A stretch of 64,000 nt of DNA from Coffea arabica. Lineage: Eukaryota > Streptophyta > Magnoliopsida > Gentianales > Rubiaceae. The stretch lies in contig NC_092322.1 in assembly GCF_036785885.1 (NCBI RefSeq), positions 13,786,466 through 13,850,465 on the forward strand, written 5' to 3'. The position numbers were made by a program, and so were the translations under genes. The notes beneath the pieces are model-generated. The model did no database searches, had not been told where the DNA came from, and saw only the letters and a list, made by a program, of their open reading frames with translations. Of the stretch, positions 12,005 to 23,042 are shown one piece after another (position 1 is the stretch's first letter; each line of letters starts with the position of its first letter).

Positions 12005-12656
12005 GGGTAAATTATCTTTTACCCCATTGTGGTTTAAAAACCTATATACAATCTCCTCATGATTTGAAGTTATTATTTTTTTTTTGTTAAAACTAACAAT
12101 CAATATAAAAAGTTAAACTCAAACTGATAATTTACAAATTCACCCTGTCACTATTTTTTCTTCTTTTTTCTTTTTTCCTTTGCTTGCTCTCTCTCTCTCT
12201 CTCGAGGAAGAGAAAAGATGATTTTGAAAATCCATACTTTGGCCTATCAAATCTTAATTTTCTTCAAATACAAAAGAGATGGAAGGAAAATAATAAATAA
12301 ATAAATAAGGTGGAAGGGAAATATAAAATAAATAAATGAGAAACAACAAATACCAAATCTTTTTTGACTACAAATATCATTATAAGTTTTTAAACCAAAT
12401 CTCTAACGGTATTTTCTATTTCTTATTTATCTATTTTATTTCAATTTATTCTTGTTTATGTTTGGAGGCAAAAAATAGGCAATAAATGGGTAAATTTATC
12501 AATTTATTAGTTTGATTTTGACTTTGATTTTTTACTATTGACTATTTTTAATGAAAAACTAACAGTGATACATTTACCAAAACTACGAGGGCATTATATG
12601 TAATTTTTTAAATGATAGGAATATCAAACGATAGAGTGATAAAAAGTAATTTATTC
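12005..12656. mobile_element. Mutator-like TIR element with paralogous empty site
   Basis: The ends match in inverted orientation (GGGTAAATTATC at the left; RC of the right end reads GAATAAATTAC), followed by related TTTTACCC/TTTTATCA sequence. The flanking 9-mers AAACGCTTA (11996-12004) and AAACTCTTA (12657-12665) differ at one base. The first WAT1 copy has the uninterrupted sequence at about 3374-3391 (GATGAAATTCCTGTGGCTG), so the insertion postdates the duplication. Non-coding; a CT microsatellite occurs near 12188. Confidence 0.8.
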
Positions 12657-12990
12657 AAACTCTTATGGCTGGGGGACAAATATATAAATATTTCAGGGTC
12701 ATATATTTGCATATCCCAGCAAAATGATGACATCTTACTAATCATTTTTATTAAATTGCAAGCAAAATCTACATTTTTCCGGTGTTCGAGGAGGGTTCCT
12801 ACGGGTTGTTGGGCTGTATTATGTATTAAAAGTCAAAGGAGGAAACCAAGGAAAAGGAGGATTGGGCTTCAGATTCCCCAAAAAAAACCATACAGGCATA
12901 CACCACAGAAAAGGATGAAGCCCACAGGAGTGCACCCCAATCAATTGCTTGCTGAATCTGAAAGATGAGAATTCTTTCTCTTGGGTTTGA

Positions 12991-14887
12991 TTGCAAGGGC
13001 TGTCATAGTTGGATTGGTCATGGCCTACTAGAAACATTAACGTCGTCCAAAGCAAGTTCTTGACATAGAAATGTACAAATTGTTACTTAAAATATTCTTG
13101 CTTTGTAAAATATTAGTTATTAATATACCTAAAATTATTTTTAAGAGTTATTACACTTACTGAATAACTATTTTTAAGGTTTGACATAATAACGAAAAAC
13201 TACTATCCATTTCCTGTATTAGTTTTTTCTGATTTCCATTTTACTATTTTATGCTAATGATTTATTTGAATGACCACCCATTTTGCAGCACCATCCTGGC
13301 GAAATAGAACCCTTGCCACATTTTTTATCTTTGTTGAATCAAGGAGGATTTGAAGAAGTGTAAAGCACTATAAGGACAGCATACCAGTTAAAACAAACTT
13401 TATATAGTTCAAGAAGAGATTTAATGGACAGATTGGAGAATGGATTAAAGGGAACTCCATTAATTAAGGATCGAACATTCTCCTCTTTGCTGCTATACGA
13501 TATTTTTGTTCTTAGTGAGTATACAATTTCAAGAAACTTTTGAAGAGTCTAGGTTCTTTTCAACTATTAATCAAATTAGGACAACTACAATTTCTTTAAG
13601 CATTAGGATGATGACTAATGAAATATTTATTAAGAGATGAAAGAAATCTAAAGCACTGAAGATAAACCAATGAATCAAAACAATTTAAATGCCAATCCCA
13701 TCAAGCAACTTGGACAAATCAATGAAGAGTATTCATGAATCCGTGATGAAATCAAAATGAATTTATTGTTTAACAGTTGTTGAAGGATATCATTCATGTT
13801 GATCTTGGTAGTTATCTTTCATGTTATCAGGCATATATATTATATAAGACAAATAATATTCATGATGAAAAATGAGAGAGAAAAATTAATTGCCAGTCTC
13901 TTTGATCTCCTTTATGTGATAAGGAATATCGACTGACAGCTAGTAAACAAAAGAAAAATGTCATTCCCACTCTCACTATCATTTTTGTTATATAGTTTTT
14001 ATTTATTAGGCTATATGATAGAACAAATGATGGGAGTGTGGCTAACAAAATATGAAATGTAAATAACATTTCTCAAACAAAATCAAATGGGCCTAAGCAA
14101 ATCCTGAAAACTATAACTTAGACATATGGCCAAATGGTGAAAGAGAAAAGAGGTAAGAAATTTTAGTTAACTTCTTGTATAAACAAGGATAATTCACTTT
14201 CTTCTTCCTTTAGTAGTTTTATCTTCTTCCTTAAAGCTTTAATGGAATGTTTTCCCTCTTTCCCTCTTTAATGGAATGTAATTCATCGGTAGGGAATCTT
14301 CCTGAAGCAATCACAAAACAGAGTTTGTGATTTACACACTATGCCTAAATATCTTTATGGCTACCCAATCTGTATTTTCACATATATAACCAGGAAAAAA
14401 TCTTTTTTTTTTCTAAAGAGGATTATAGTGATTCTCTACTTATCATCCAATTAGGGATAAATCTTTTATAAACTATATGTCGTGATTAAACTCTTCATAT
14501 AATTTGTCTTTTTCAACTGATCATGTGATCTCAAGCATGCAAAACTGTTGGTTTAGATAATTTTCACATATATTCACAGCACATAAGGCTTAGACCAATT
14601 AAAGTACAACAAAAATCTAATATTAATAACTACTTTAAAAATTTTAATTGGTCCCGAAATTAAGGATTATATGTAATCTTATTTTAAAAAATTATAACTG
14701 CAACAAATAACTAGTTAAGTAAAAAACAAACTTAATTTACCTTTATCAGAAATATGATTCTAATTCAACCACTCTTCTAGTGCTTTAGCTTTCATTTTCT
14801 TCTTCCTTCAGTTTTATCTTCTTCTTCTTTTCTTGAGGTTTTACTAGACTCTTTTCCCTTTTCCCTATCTACATTTGGTCCTGCTTT
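12991..14887. other. Intergenic DNA between the WAT1 and B3 pseudogenes
   Basis: Paralogous to 3698-5186 (for example the shared TTGAAGGATATCATTCATGTT near 13781 and 4693). No gene or complete transposon is visible. A direct repeat of the B3 3' flank (TTCCTTTAGTAGTTTTATCTTCTTCCTT and similar near 14205 and 14800) suggests local rearrangement. Confidence 0.5.
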
Positions 14888-15617
14888 TCAATCATTAGGA
14901 GGCAATCTTCGTGAAGTAATAGAAAAACCAAGTTTGTCGTTTATACTATGCCTAAACATCCATATGGTTACCCAATCTGTATTTTCTTGCAAATCAATAG
15001 GATAATTCTTGACAAAATCATTCTCTTTTTCAGTAAGAACATGGGCATTTTTCCAGCACTTGAACTTCATTGCATATTCTTTGCCATCCGAGATATACAG
15101 TCACAGATATCCCATCAAGAAGATTGTCTTCCGGTTTCAGCATTGGAATCAAGGAAAATTTCTCATAATCTACGCACAATTTTAGCCTATTTTTGCTATT
15201 GTGTCAATTGCTTCTCAAAAGGCTTGCTACATTTTCCAATTAATCCCTCTAGGCACTTGAGTTGTGCCCATTGAGGGAGGATGATACCATCTGCTCCAAT
15301 TCCAATTTCAGGCCATTTGAAGCCTTTACTGCAATTTTGCAAGGCATCATCTATATTGAGAGGTTCTGATGATTGGCCTTCATCATCATTATTTGTACAG
15401 GTTTTTTGCATGTTGTTGCTAGCCCAATTGATTGTACACTTTTCTAAGATCTCCTCCTTCATGTTAAACAAATCTTTACCTATTTGACAATCTAAATTTT
15501 GAATCTTAAAGAGCTATGGCATAATGCTGCTTCACCATCTTCCTTTTGTGCTTCAAAGTCAATCTCATAAGGGATAACTGTTGATTGGCTTGCTCCTGAA
15601 TTACTGCTTCTCTCCAT
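14888..15617 (-). pseudogene. B3 domain gene pseudogene (second copy)
   Basis: Paralogue of the 5187-5990 gene, starting at ATG 15617 (MERSSNSGASQSTVIPYEID). The frame breaks near 15510 by a 1-nt deletion and resumes as MFNMKEEILEKCTINWASN. It breaks again by a deletion near 15195-15200 and by a 2-nt loss near 15091. The last block (MKFKCWKNAHVLTEKENDF to RRLPPND) ends in an early stop at 14888, so the basic tail of the intact copy is missing. Confidence 0.88.
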
Positions 15618-17485
15618 GATTGCTTGGATGGTTATTTTTGGGAGTGCTTTAGAAAAAAAAAAGAAAAGAAAAACACTAGTGGAAATCAATACTCGTTAAC
15701 TACGACATTTCTTAATCCATAATATACATAATTATATATCTACCGGAAATCCTAAAAGAATAAACAAGAAAAACTACGAAATTCTGAATTGTATGGAGAA
15801 GAGGAACCATGAACCTTCAAATTGAGGGAGAAGAATGGAAGAACAGGAAATAAATAGGCATGCCAATGAAACGAGGTTTGCTATATCAATGAAAGAAAGC
15901 TTGAATTAGCTAACGTTATAGCTCACATAATGCAGAAGTTTTGTAATATGTCTGGACAAAAAGTTAATGTGGCTAAATCCAGTTTGTTTTGGTCCAAGAA
16001 CATATCCAGGACAGTAAGGAAGATTAGTGCCCAAACAGGGATGAGGATAACACACGATTTGGGTCAGTATTTGGGAATGCCACTACTCCATAATCGGGTG
16101 TCTAAAAAGATGTTTTCGGGCTTATTAGATAAAGTTCAGGGCAAACTTGCGAGCTGGAAGAAGAAGTGTTTGTCGTATGCAGCGAGAGTGACCTTGATCA
16201 AAACAGTGCTATCGGCACTCCCAACTTACATGATGAAAACAATGGCAATCCCCACCTCTGTGTTGGATGAGTTAGAAAAATGCATTAGGAACTTCCTTTG
16301 GAATGGAACAGAGGTTAGGAGAGGCATGCACCACATAGGCTGGGGAATTGTAACCCAACCTAGGGGCAAGGGGGGTTTAGGGGTATGAAGATTAAAAGAG
16401 GTGAATAAATCCTTACTTGCAAAATTCAATTGGAGATATCACGCACAAAAGGGAGCATTATGGATAGAAGTCCTTCGAAATAAATATAGTAGTGAGGAGG
16501 AATTCCAAAGGTTTGAGACGCTTCCCAAAAAAGGTGCGTCACAGGTTTGGAGAAGCCTAAGATTTGGAAATGAAGTGATCAGGAAAGGTTTGAAATGGAG
16601 GTTGGGGAATGGCAAGTGTATTCGTTTCTGGAAAGATTATTGGGTGGGGAATTCATCCTTGGCGGATGATATGTTGAAAGAGCTACCGGAGGAAGTGATG
16701 GATAGGACGGTTAATCAGTATTGGGATGCCACAAGGGGGTGGAATGGAAACAAGTTCTCGGAATATTTACCGCAGCGGCGCTTATTAGAAATTAGAGCTT
16801 TATGTGTCATTCCTGAAGAGCAGAATGGTGATGTCGTGTGCTGGGGATATGAGGCGAATGGAAGGTTCTCCACTCGATCAGCATATGAGGTGGCATGTTC
16901 AGATTCGCTTGGGGAGGGGGAAAGTATGAAGCGTGGTTGGGATAAAATTTGGCAACAGAAAGGACCCGGTAGATGGCAGTTTTTGTTATGGTTAATTCGA
17001 CATGGAAGGTTGATCACCAATGCCGAAAAATACAAAAGACACCACCTGCATATCACTGGCAAATGCCCTGTCTGCAAATGCGCGAGAGAATCGATATTGC
17101 ATGCTCTAAGGGATTGCTCTAGAGTACAAAGGAATTGGGAGCGTCTGGTTCACCCAAACAGATGGGCAGAGTTTATGATCATGGATTATAGGGAATGGTT
17201 GGACTGGAACCTGAGAATGGTTAAGGTAGGAGCCCATGACGATATATGCTGGCAATTCATTTTTCAAGAAATGGTGTACTCAGTTTGGAGGATGAGGAAT
17301 GAGTTTAACATAATAGGAGAGGAGTCAAGGTTGCAGGTTTCAACTAATCAGATTATGGCTCGTGCGAGACAGGCACAGACAACAATATTAAACGAAACGG
17401 ATACACACAGGAAAGATTGGCACTTCATTCATTGGGAGAAGCCACCGACGGGTTGGACCAAAGTAAATATAGATGGGGTTTCAGC

Positions 17486-19244
17486 CAATGTTTTTAAACT
17501 CGGACCGATCAGCGAACCGGAAAGGGTCCGGTTCGCGGTCTAACCGGTCCGACTGGCCGGTTCACCGGTTTTTTTTTTTTTCCCAACTTGAGTGTTAAGT
17601 ATTTCACAGGTTTCATTCTACACTTGAACTTGACACCTAATGTACAATTTAACATGGTTAGTGATAACTTAAGTTTTTAAAATTAATTCACCAACATAAC
17701 TAAATTTAAGTTGAGATAATAACAAATTTCCTAAAAGTTATACATAAAACCTGGAATAATAAACATAATTAAAATATCATAATTCACCACAAGTTTTCAT
17801 AAATTCATTACAAACATGAATAGATATAATCCACATGTTCACCAACTATCACAAATAAAAACACAAAAATAAATATTGAAATTCTTTTACAATTCTTAAA
17901 AAAGTTCATAAAAGAGTTTAACTCATATTCAAGACAAACCATTTGAATAACAAACTTCCATCAATGGCATGATAAGCAGCAACACCACCTTCACAATTTC
18001 ATCAACTTAACCTGAAAAAATTAAAATTTTATTATAAAAATATAAATCTAATTGCTCAAACTAAAAAAAAAAATCAAAAAATTTTAAAAAAAAAAGATAC
18101 AACTAAACACATAAAAAATTAATTGCTACTAAACATGTGGTCCTGAGGTTACCATTTAGGAATTTACCAAGACATACAAACATGTGGTCCAATTTGGCAC
18201 TTTTTTTTTTTAAAGCTTTTGTTTGACAACTTTCACAAATCAACTTTAACATGTCTTTAATTTTGTTGCTTTAGTGAAACCTATAAAATTCAAGATGAAT
18301 GAGCATTCAGTAGACTAATTACTTCAGCATAGAAAAAGCAATAAAAACACAATAAATAACATAGAAAAAACAGAACAATCATTGATACAAAATTTATTAA
18401 TTTGATACATCATCCATGTCTAATTTCTTTAATTTGATACTTCATCCAAAAAAATAGCTTCTCCAAATATGATTGCAAATTAATTAATGATTCATAATTT
18501 CATCCTTAATTAATCAAATAAAAATAAAACAAAAATTAGGGGAAACAGATGAAAATTGGGGAAAAAAAGAAGAAAATGCAAAAAAAATCGGCTAAAGATA
18601 ATAATATAGAAAACAAAAACCTTGAAAAAGGAAAAATTAAACTTACTAAGATGATGGAAAACAGGAAAAGCTCTCGAGTCTCAAATATCTTGTGAAAGTT
18701 CAAATTTCCAACTTGTCTACAATCTGCAAAAGATGATTGTGATAAAGGTGAAGGCTTGAGAAAATTTTGTTGTGGATATTTGGGTTTGAAAGGGTGAAGA
18801 AGAAAAAATTGAAAAAATAATTCAAGAGGATAACTGGAGCCATTGGCCGCCTGAAGCCGAGAAAGTGATAGATTGAAAGTTGAAAGAAAAGTGCGTCGGC
18901 TGTTTCTTTTTTTAATGTTAGGATTTGATTTTATTAATCTATATTTTAGTCAAGTTAAGTAGAACTCTCAACAAAATAAGCTGTGGTCTAGCGGTGAAGA
19001 GTGCCTTATGGGAACATAGAGACCGAGGTTCGAACTTTCGCAGCTACATTCTTGATATTTTGTTTGAAAATTAGAAAATCGCCGGGTTACGGTTCGTGCG
19101 ATTTTTAACGGTTCATACGATTCGACCGATTTCTAGCGATTTTTCATTAACTTCCGAGTTTAATATTGGACCGGACGGGTGATATGTCCGGTTCACGGTC
19201 TAACCGGTCAAACCGGTCGATCCAGTCTGGTTCTGAAAACATTG
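17486..19244. mobile_element. hAT element, CARTGTTTT family, TSD GTTTCAGC
   Basis: A 1759-bp insertion in the LINE RNase H region. GTTTCAGC is duplicated exactly at 17478-17485 and 19245-19252. The termini start CAATGTTTTTAAAC and end GAAAACATTG, and the subterminal regions are full of CCGGTTC/GAACCGG motifs. Removing it restores GVSAGNPEVAG of the LINE. The interior is AT-rich and non-coding. A tRNA-like module lies near the right end. A second member of the family is at 61217-62295. Confidence 0.93.
18984..19037 (+). other. tRNA-like Pol III A box and B box inside hAT
   Basis: TGGTCTAGCGG (18984-18994) fits the A-box consensus TRGYNNARNGG at every position, and GGTTCGAACTT (19027-19037) fits a B box, 43 nt apart as in tRNA genes. 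The flanking sequence does not fold into an obvious complete tRNA, so I call a tRNA-like or SINE-like module, not a tRNA gene. The other hAT copy has the same arrangement at 62024-62078. Confidence 0.65.
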
Positions 19245-19750
19245 GTTTCAGCAGGCAATCCAGAAGTGGCGGGAGCTGGAGGGATTATGAGAAACGAGTT
19301 CAGCATATGAGAAACGAGTTCAACAAGAGAGTGATTGTTGAAACAGACTCAAAAGCTGCGATTTTGCTTCTAGACAAGCCACCTCACTCGAGCCCTTACT
19401 CTAATCTACTAAAAAAAATTGACCAGTGGAGACACAAGGACTGGGAGGTAAGGATATCACATATTTGACGAGAAGGAAATAATAGTGCAGATTGTTTAGC
19501 TAAGGATAGCCTCAAAAAAGAGCCAGGGTTGTACCGTTTACAGAGCTCACCGAATGTAGTTCGGAGTTGGATGAACTGGGATATTGCGGGAGTAACTATG
19601 CATCAGGAACCACCCCGCGCTTAGTATCTATGTATTGAGCTGCGTAGCTCTCCTTGATTACCAAAAAAAAAAAAAAAAGAAAGCTTGAATTGTGGCCAAG
19701 AAGAAAAATTCAGAAAAGAAAGAGGTATCCTTACCTTTATTTTCTCTTTG

Positions 19751-19751
19751 G

Positions 19752-19784
<33 letters not shown>
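19751..19784. repeat. (CA)n/(TA)n microsatellite
   Basis: About ten CA units pass directly into TA units. The run lies in the upstream DNA of the B3 pseudogene, next to the LINE target site. Confidence 0.95.
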
Positions 19785-19788
<4 letters not shown>

Positions 19789-20990
19789 CATATTTTGGGT
19801 CTGTCTGCCGAGTCTGGAATGTCTTCACCTTCTTTTCTTTTACTCGGCTGATTCTCAAAACTCAGAAGTCTTCGGACTCTGCCTCTTCTAACAGAAGTTT
19901 TTACGAACTGAACTTGGTATTTAGCTCGAACAAGTTCTTGGTTTCTAAACATAAAGAAATAAATAAAACAGGGAGTTTCTTAAACTCCGGCAATTAATCC
20001 CAAGTATAAAAGAAAGAAAAAGCAAAATCCTAAGTATTAGAGTCTCAGTTGTTTTCTAACAAAGTTACGAGTTTCTAAACCAGAATTTAGCTTTAGAGAA
20101 GCTGTATGTGCAAAGATAGGGAGGGAAGGCAAATTGTCTCTGAGGCAAAATCACTAATTTAGGGTCACTTGATTGTAAAGTCCTTATAGTAACAAAAAAA
20201 TTTATGGCTTTTGAATATGTTATTGGATTTATATTGTCCGCCTTCATTCCTTTTCCTGGTTTTCTTTCCTTTCTTAAGTCTTCTTGCAGTTACTACAATA
20301 ACAGTCAGGATGAACTGCCCGTGCAACTTCAACCTCAGAGAACAGCAAGCCTGTCCTGCAATTAGTTGAAGTCTAAATTTTCCTATCATTGTTCTACAAG
20401 AAAATTGCCTCATTGCTAATGTCGAGTAGGGGTAGAGGTTTGTGTGTTTTAATCCGGCCTGGAGTGGAAGTGGTCATATTCAATTTGCTTGCTAAATTGG
20501 TATAGGGAGTTCTCCAGTTGTTCATTTCGTTCATTTACAAGAATAACAAAAATGTGGCTGCAGCACATAATTTTGCCTGTTAGATGTGCTGTCCTGATTG
20601 GATCTAAGCTTAGTTAAATTGATTCCTGAGATTTTGATTGCACCACTCTCTGAGGTATATTTGTCTATGCTGTAAAAACATTCCTTCAAAAGCGTAATTT
20701 TTGTTATCTCTCATTGTTGATATATCTACAATTTTTTCACGTTTTTTGTATCTGTTTTATGCAATAATATGGTATGAAAGTATGAGTTTTTTTATTTAAA
20801 AAAATTACATGTGTTAATGTTTTACGAGTTGATTTAGGTACATAAGTGATGTTTAGGCGGTGTCTTAATTAATTAGGATTCTTGATCGGAGTCCAAATTG
20901 AATTGGGAAGTTTCTCCAAATTAGAGTTGGTATTGGACGTCAACTCTTTTACTTTCCTACTTTTGTTGTCCTTAATTGCTTATTCACTTC

Positions 20991-20999
20991 TATATAAGT
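20991..20999 (+). promoter_or_regulatory. Candidate TATA box for the 22173 gene
   Basis: TATATAAGT follows a region of ordinary composition. About 60-90 bp downstream comes a CT-rich leader-like stretch (GCCTCTCTCTAAG), with a possible donor (CACG|GTACTTG near 21097). A matching acceptor TTATAG at about 22140 lies just before the ATG at 22173, suggesting a leader exon and a 1-kb leader intron. This is inference from sequence only. Confidence 0.4.
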
Positions 21000-22172
21000 A
21001 GCAGTGATCCCTATATTTAGTTTAAAACTTACTGAAATCAAAAAAGGAAGAGTCTTCTGCCTCTCTCTAAGAAGTTGTCTGCCGTCTCTTGTCCACGGTA
21101 CTTGTGTTTATTTCTGGCTTTGCGTTTTTTTTTTAAATTTTTGGTCTTGCGTTTTTTAATGTTGGTTTCGCATTTATGTATAATTGGTTTCGCTTTTTTT
21201 TTTTTTCAATAGGGGAGGGGTGGGATTTAAGAAATAGAGAGGGGAAGTGAAATTAGAACCGAATATCTCTAATTTTTTAAGTTTGTTTTTATTTGTGTAT
21301 TCGTAAATTATATGATTTGGGGTGGATTTATTCCCCGTAAGCATATGTTTATATGACTGTAAGCGTTTTGATATGCTACTGATAAATCTTGTTGATATAA
21401 GGATAATGGTGATGATTTTTGCATGGTAGCCATTATACATAGAGACTGTGTTTAGACGCTTCTCTATCTGTTTTTGAGAAAATAATTACCTTTGTTACAA
21501 AGATATTGGCAGGTTAGAAAACCAGATTTATAGGAAGAAAAAAACAAAAACAAATATCAAACATATGAAGTGGCTATACATAACAATTTGGAGTTGCTTG
21601 AGTTGAAAGTTTGATCTTACCACGGTCATATAATACGACAGTATGATCTTTTTAATTTGAATTTGCCAATTAAATATATTTGTTTTTGCATGTGATGAAT
21701 TGCAGATATCTAGTAGAATTAATACTATCAACTATACTAAATTAAATTCCCTGCTGTTTGGATGTAGATTTCTTGATTGATCACTAGCTATTCTCGAATA
21801 TGGGATTTTTTTTTTCTTTAGGGTATGCATATTATGGAATTCCTGAAAAGATTTGACTTAAAAAAATCTAGTCTTATGAAACCTTTTCATGATTTGTTTC
21901 CAGTACTGTTTATTCTGCGATGTTAGAAGTATTCTTGAAGAGTGGCTAAATTCAAACCCTTCAATCTTAAGTCAAGTCTAAAGTTCTAATGTTAACTTCA
22001 CAAGCAACTGATGCATAGGAAATTGATTTAGCTTGGGCATGATTATTACTGGATTTCAGTGTCTGGGATGCCTTCATTCATCCCTGGTGCTAGCTAGTGT
22101 TGGTTGTTGACATTGTTGTGTTTAATTCTTACCATTATAGAACGAAGAGTGACTAAAATTGTTCGCTTTTCA
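21000..22172 (+). other. Probable leader exon and leader intron, no coding sequence seen
   Basis: T-rich sequence typical of a plant intron lies between the candidate TATA box and the start codon at 22173. No transposon termini or conserved exon can be recognised. Confidence 0.35.
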
Positions 22173-23042
22173 ATGGACAGGTTTTATATAAACAGCAAGA
22201 TGTTTAGATCACCGAAGTCTCCTTTGCCTATAGCCAAAAGCAATCTATCAGAAGTTGGCGCAGAAGACGCCACCTATTGTGATGGCAATGATCAAAGATC
22301 AACAATTCTTTATGTACCAATGCAGGTCTTCATGAGTGACAGTTTTGACACTGCAGCCAACAACAATTCTTCAATCACAAGTGTAATGAAGCTGAACAAT
22401 GATACTACCGTGATAAAAAAGGGGGAGATTCATGAGTTTCAAGAATCGGGCGACAATAAAATTTGGTCGGATCAACCAACTCTGATAACCAAGAAATCGA
22501 ACGATGATACTGTCGTGATAACTATAGCCAAAAGCAATCTAGCAGAAGTTGGCGCAGAAGACGCCACCTATTGTGATGGCAATGATCAAAGATCAACAAT
22601 TCTTTTTGTACCAATGCAGGTCTTCATGAGTGACAATTTTGACACTGCAGCCAACAACAATTCTTCAATCACAAGTGTAATGAAGCTGAACAATGATACT
22701 ACCGTGATAAAAAAGAGGGAGATTCATGAGTTTCAAGAATCAGATGATAATAAAATTTGGTCGGATCAACCAACTCTGATAACCAAGAAATCGAACGATG
22801 ATACTGTCGTGATAAAAAAGGGGGAGATTCATGAGTCTCAAGAATCGAGCGATAACGAAATTTGGTCTCCCCTAATGGATGGTATTGTGGATGCGACCGG
22901 AAATTGTAGAAAATCAGGGAAGGACTCGGAGAAAGTGAAGGCGGTGAAGTTCCTGGATGCGTTTATTGATAGAATTCTTTATGGTCCTAGAGACCCTAGC
23001 AAAAGACGACTGCCAGTTTTTGAAGAGATCTGCCCCGAATGA
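22173..23042 (+). CDS. Unrecognised protein with 98-residue internal duplication
   Basis: I do not recognise this family. From ATG 22173 (MDRFYINSKMFRSPKSP) the frame gives 289 residues; the same frame is open back to 22104, but an acceptor-like TTATAG at 22140 favours the inner start. Residues of about 20-117 (AKSNLSEVGAEDATYC to NDDTVVI) are repeated almost exactly at about 118-215. A 25-residue part (KKGEIHEFQESGDNKIWSD) occurs a third time as KKGEIHESQESSDNEIWSP. The protein is acidic and polar with no membrane segment or signal peptide. The single-copy tail (VKAVKFLDAFIDRILYGPRD, then RRLPVFEEICPE) is the part most likely to identify homologues. AATAAA-like sequence lies 100-150 nt downstream. 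An intact repetitive frame of this length in AT-rich DNA argues for a real gene. Confidence 0.65.
   Translation: MDRFYINSKMFRSPKSPLPIAKSNLSEVGAEDATYCDGNDQRSTILYVPMQVFMSDSFDTAANNNSSITSVMKLNNDTTVIKKGEIHEFQESGDNKIWSDQPTLITKKSNDDTVVITIAKSNLAEVGAEDATYCDGNDQRSTILFVPMQVFMSDNFDTAANNNSSITSVMKLNNDTTVIKKREIHEFQESDDNKIWSDQPTLITKKSNDDTVVIKKGEIHESQESSDNEIWSPLMDGIVDATGNCRKSGKDSEKVKAVKFLDAFIDRILYGPRDPSKRRLPVFEEICPE
22231..22818 (+). repeat. In-frame tandem duplication, 2 x 294 bp
   Basis: The unit starting at TAGCCAAAAGCAATCTA (22231) recurs at 22525, with only scattered substitutions visible (for example TATCAG/TAGCAG, TATGTACC/TTTGTACC). The period of 294 is a multiple of three, so the frame is kept. High identity means the duplication is recent. 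Confidence 0.95.

Larger units (their letters stand above)
8009..12990 (+). pseudogene. WAT1-related transporter pseudogene, six exon remnants
   Basis: The gene starts at ATG 8009 (MEGKKPYLAVVIIHILYTGM). Exon remnants lie at about 8009-8179, 8302-8620, 10749-10998, 11306-11464, 11723-11894 and 12783-12990. Several lesions are visible. Exon 1 has an apparent 2-nt deletion near 8111; the shifted frame restores VFVFYRHAAATIFLAPITFF. Exon 2 carries about 150 nt of foreign DNA at roughly 8364-8525 with a tRNA-like B box (GGTTCAAATTC), perhaps a SINE remnant, before NALALKYTSASLAAVATN resumes. The exon 3 acceptor AG is changed. A Trp codon became TGA at 10933-10935. Exon 5 has a G-rich insertion near 11850-11877, and the exon 6 acceptor CAG became CGG at 12780-12782. 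The gene also shows what exons 1-2 of the open copy should look like. No functional transporter is expected. Confidence 0.9.
15908..19675 (+). mobile_element. 5'-truncated LINE (L1-type), RT C-terminus and RNase H, with nested hAT
   Basis: Bounded by a perfect 16-bp target duplication AAAGAAAGCTTGAATT (15892-15907 and 19676-19691) and ending in poly(A), as for target-primed retrotransposition. The coding part starts inside the reverse transcriptase thumb region (QKVNVAKSSLFWSKN, QYLGMPLLHNRVSKKMF, GKLASWKKKCLSYAARVTLI), which is typical of plant non-LTR ORF2. It continues through a zinc-knuckle-like segment (HITGKCPVCKCARESILHAL) into an RNase H domain (KVNIDGVSAGNPEVAGAGG, then VIVETDSKAAILLL and GNNSADCLAKDS). 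One in-frame TGA at 16386-16388 interrupts it. The RNase H part is split by a hAT element and also carries a short local duplication and a loss near 19285-19325. It is inactive. Confidence 0.93.
8009..20090. repeat. Segmental duplication, copy 2 (WAT1 + B3 block, degenerate)
   Basis: Counterpart of 1-7090, with the same gene order and convergent orientation. It is expanded mainly by insertions: TIR element 8649-9666, hAT 9782-10609, Mutator-like 12005-12656, and the LINE plus nested hAT at 15908-19675. Both genes carry inactivating changes, so this is the decayed copy. Confidence 0.85.

Noticed and set aside
16715..17077. 120-residue minus-strand frame
   Set aside because: Shadow of the LINE coding sequence on the other strand.
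18984..19060. Functional tRNA gene
   Set aside because: Boxes fit, but I cannot form acceptor and anticodon stems or a CCA-compatible end; kept as a tRNA-like module only.
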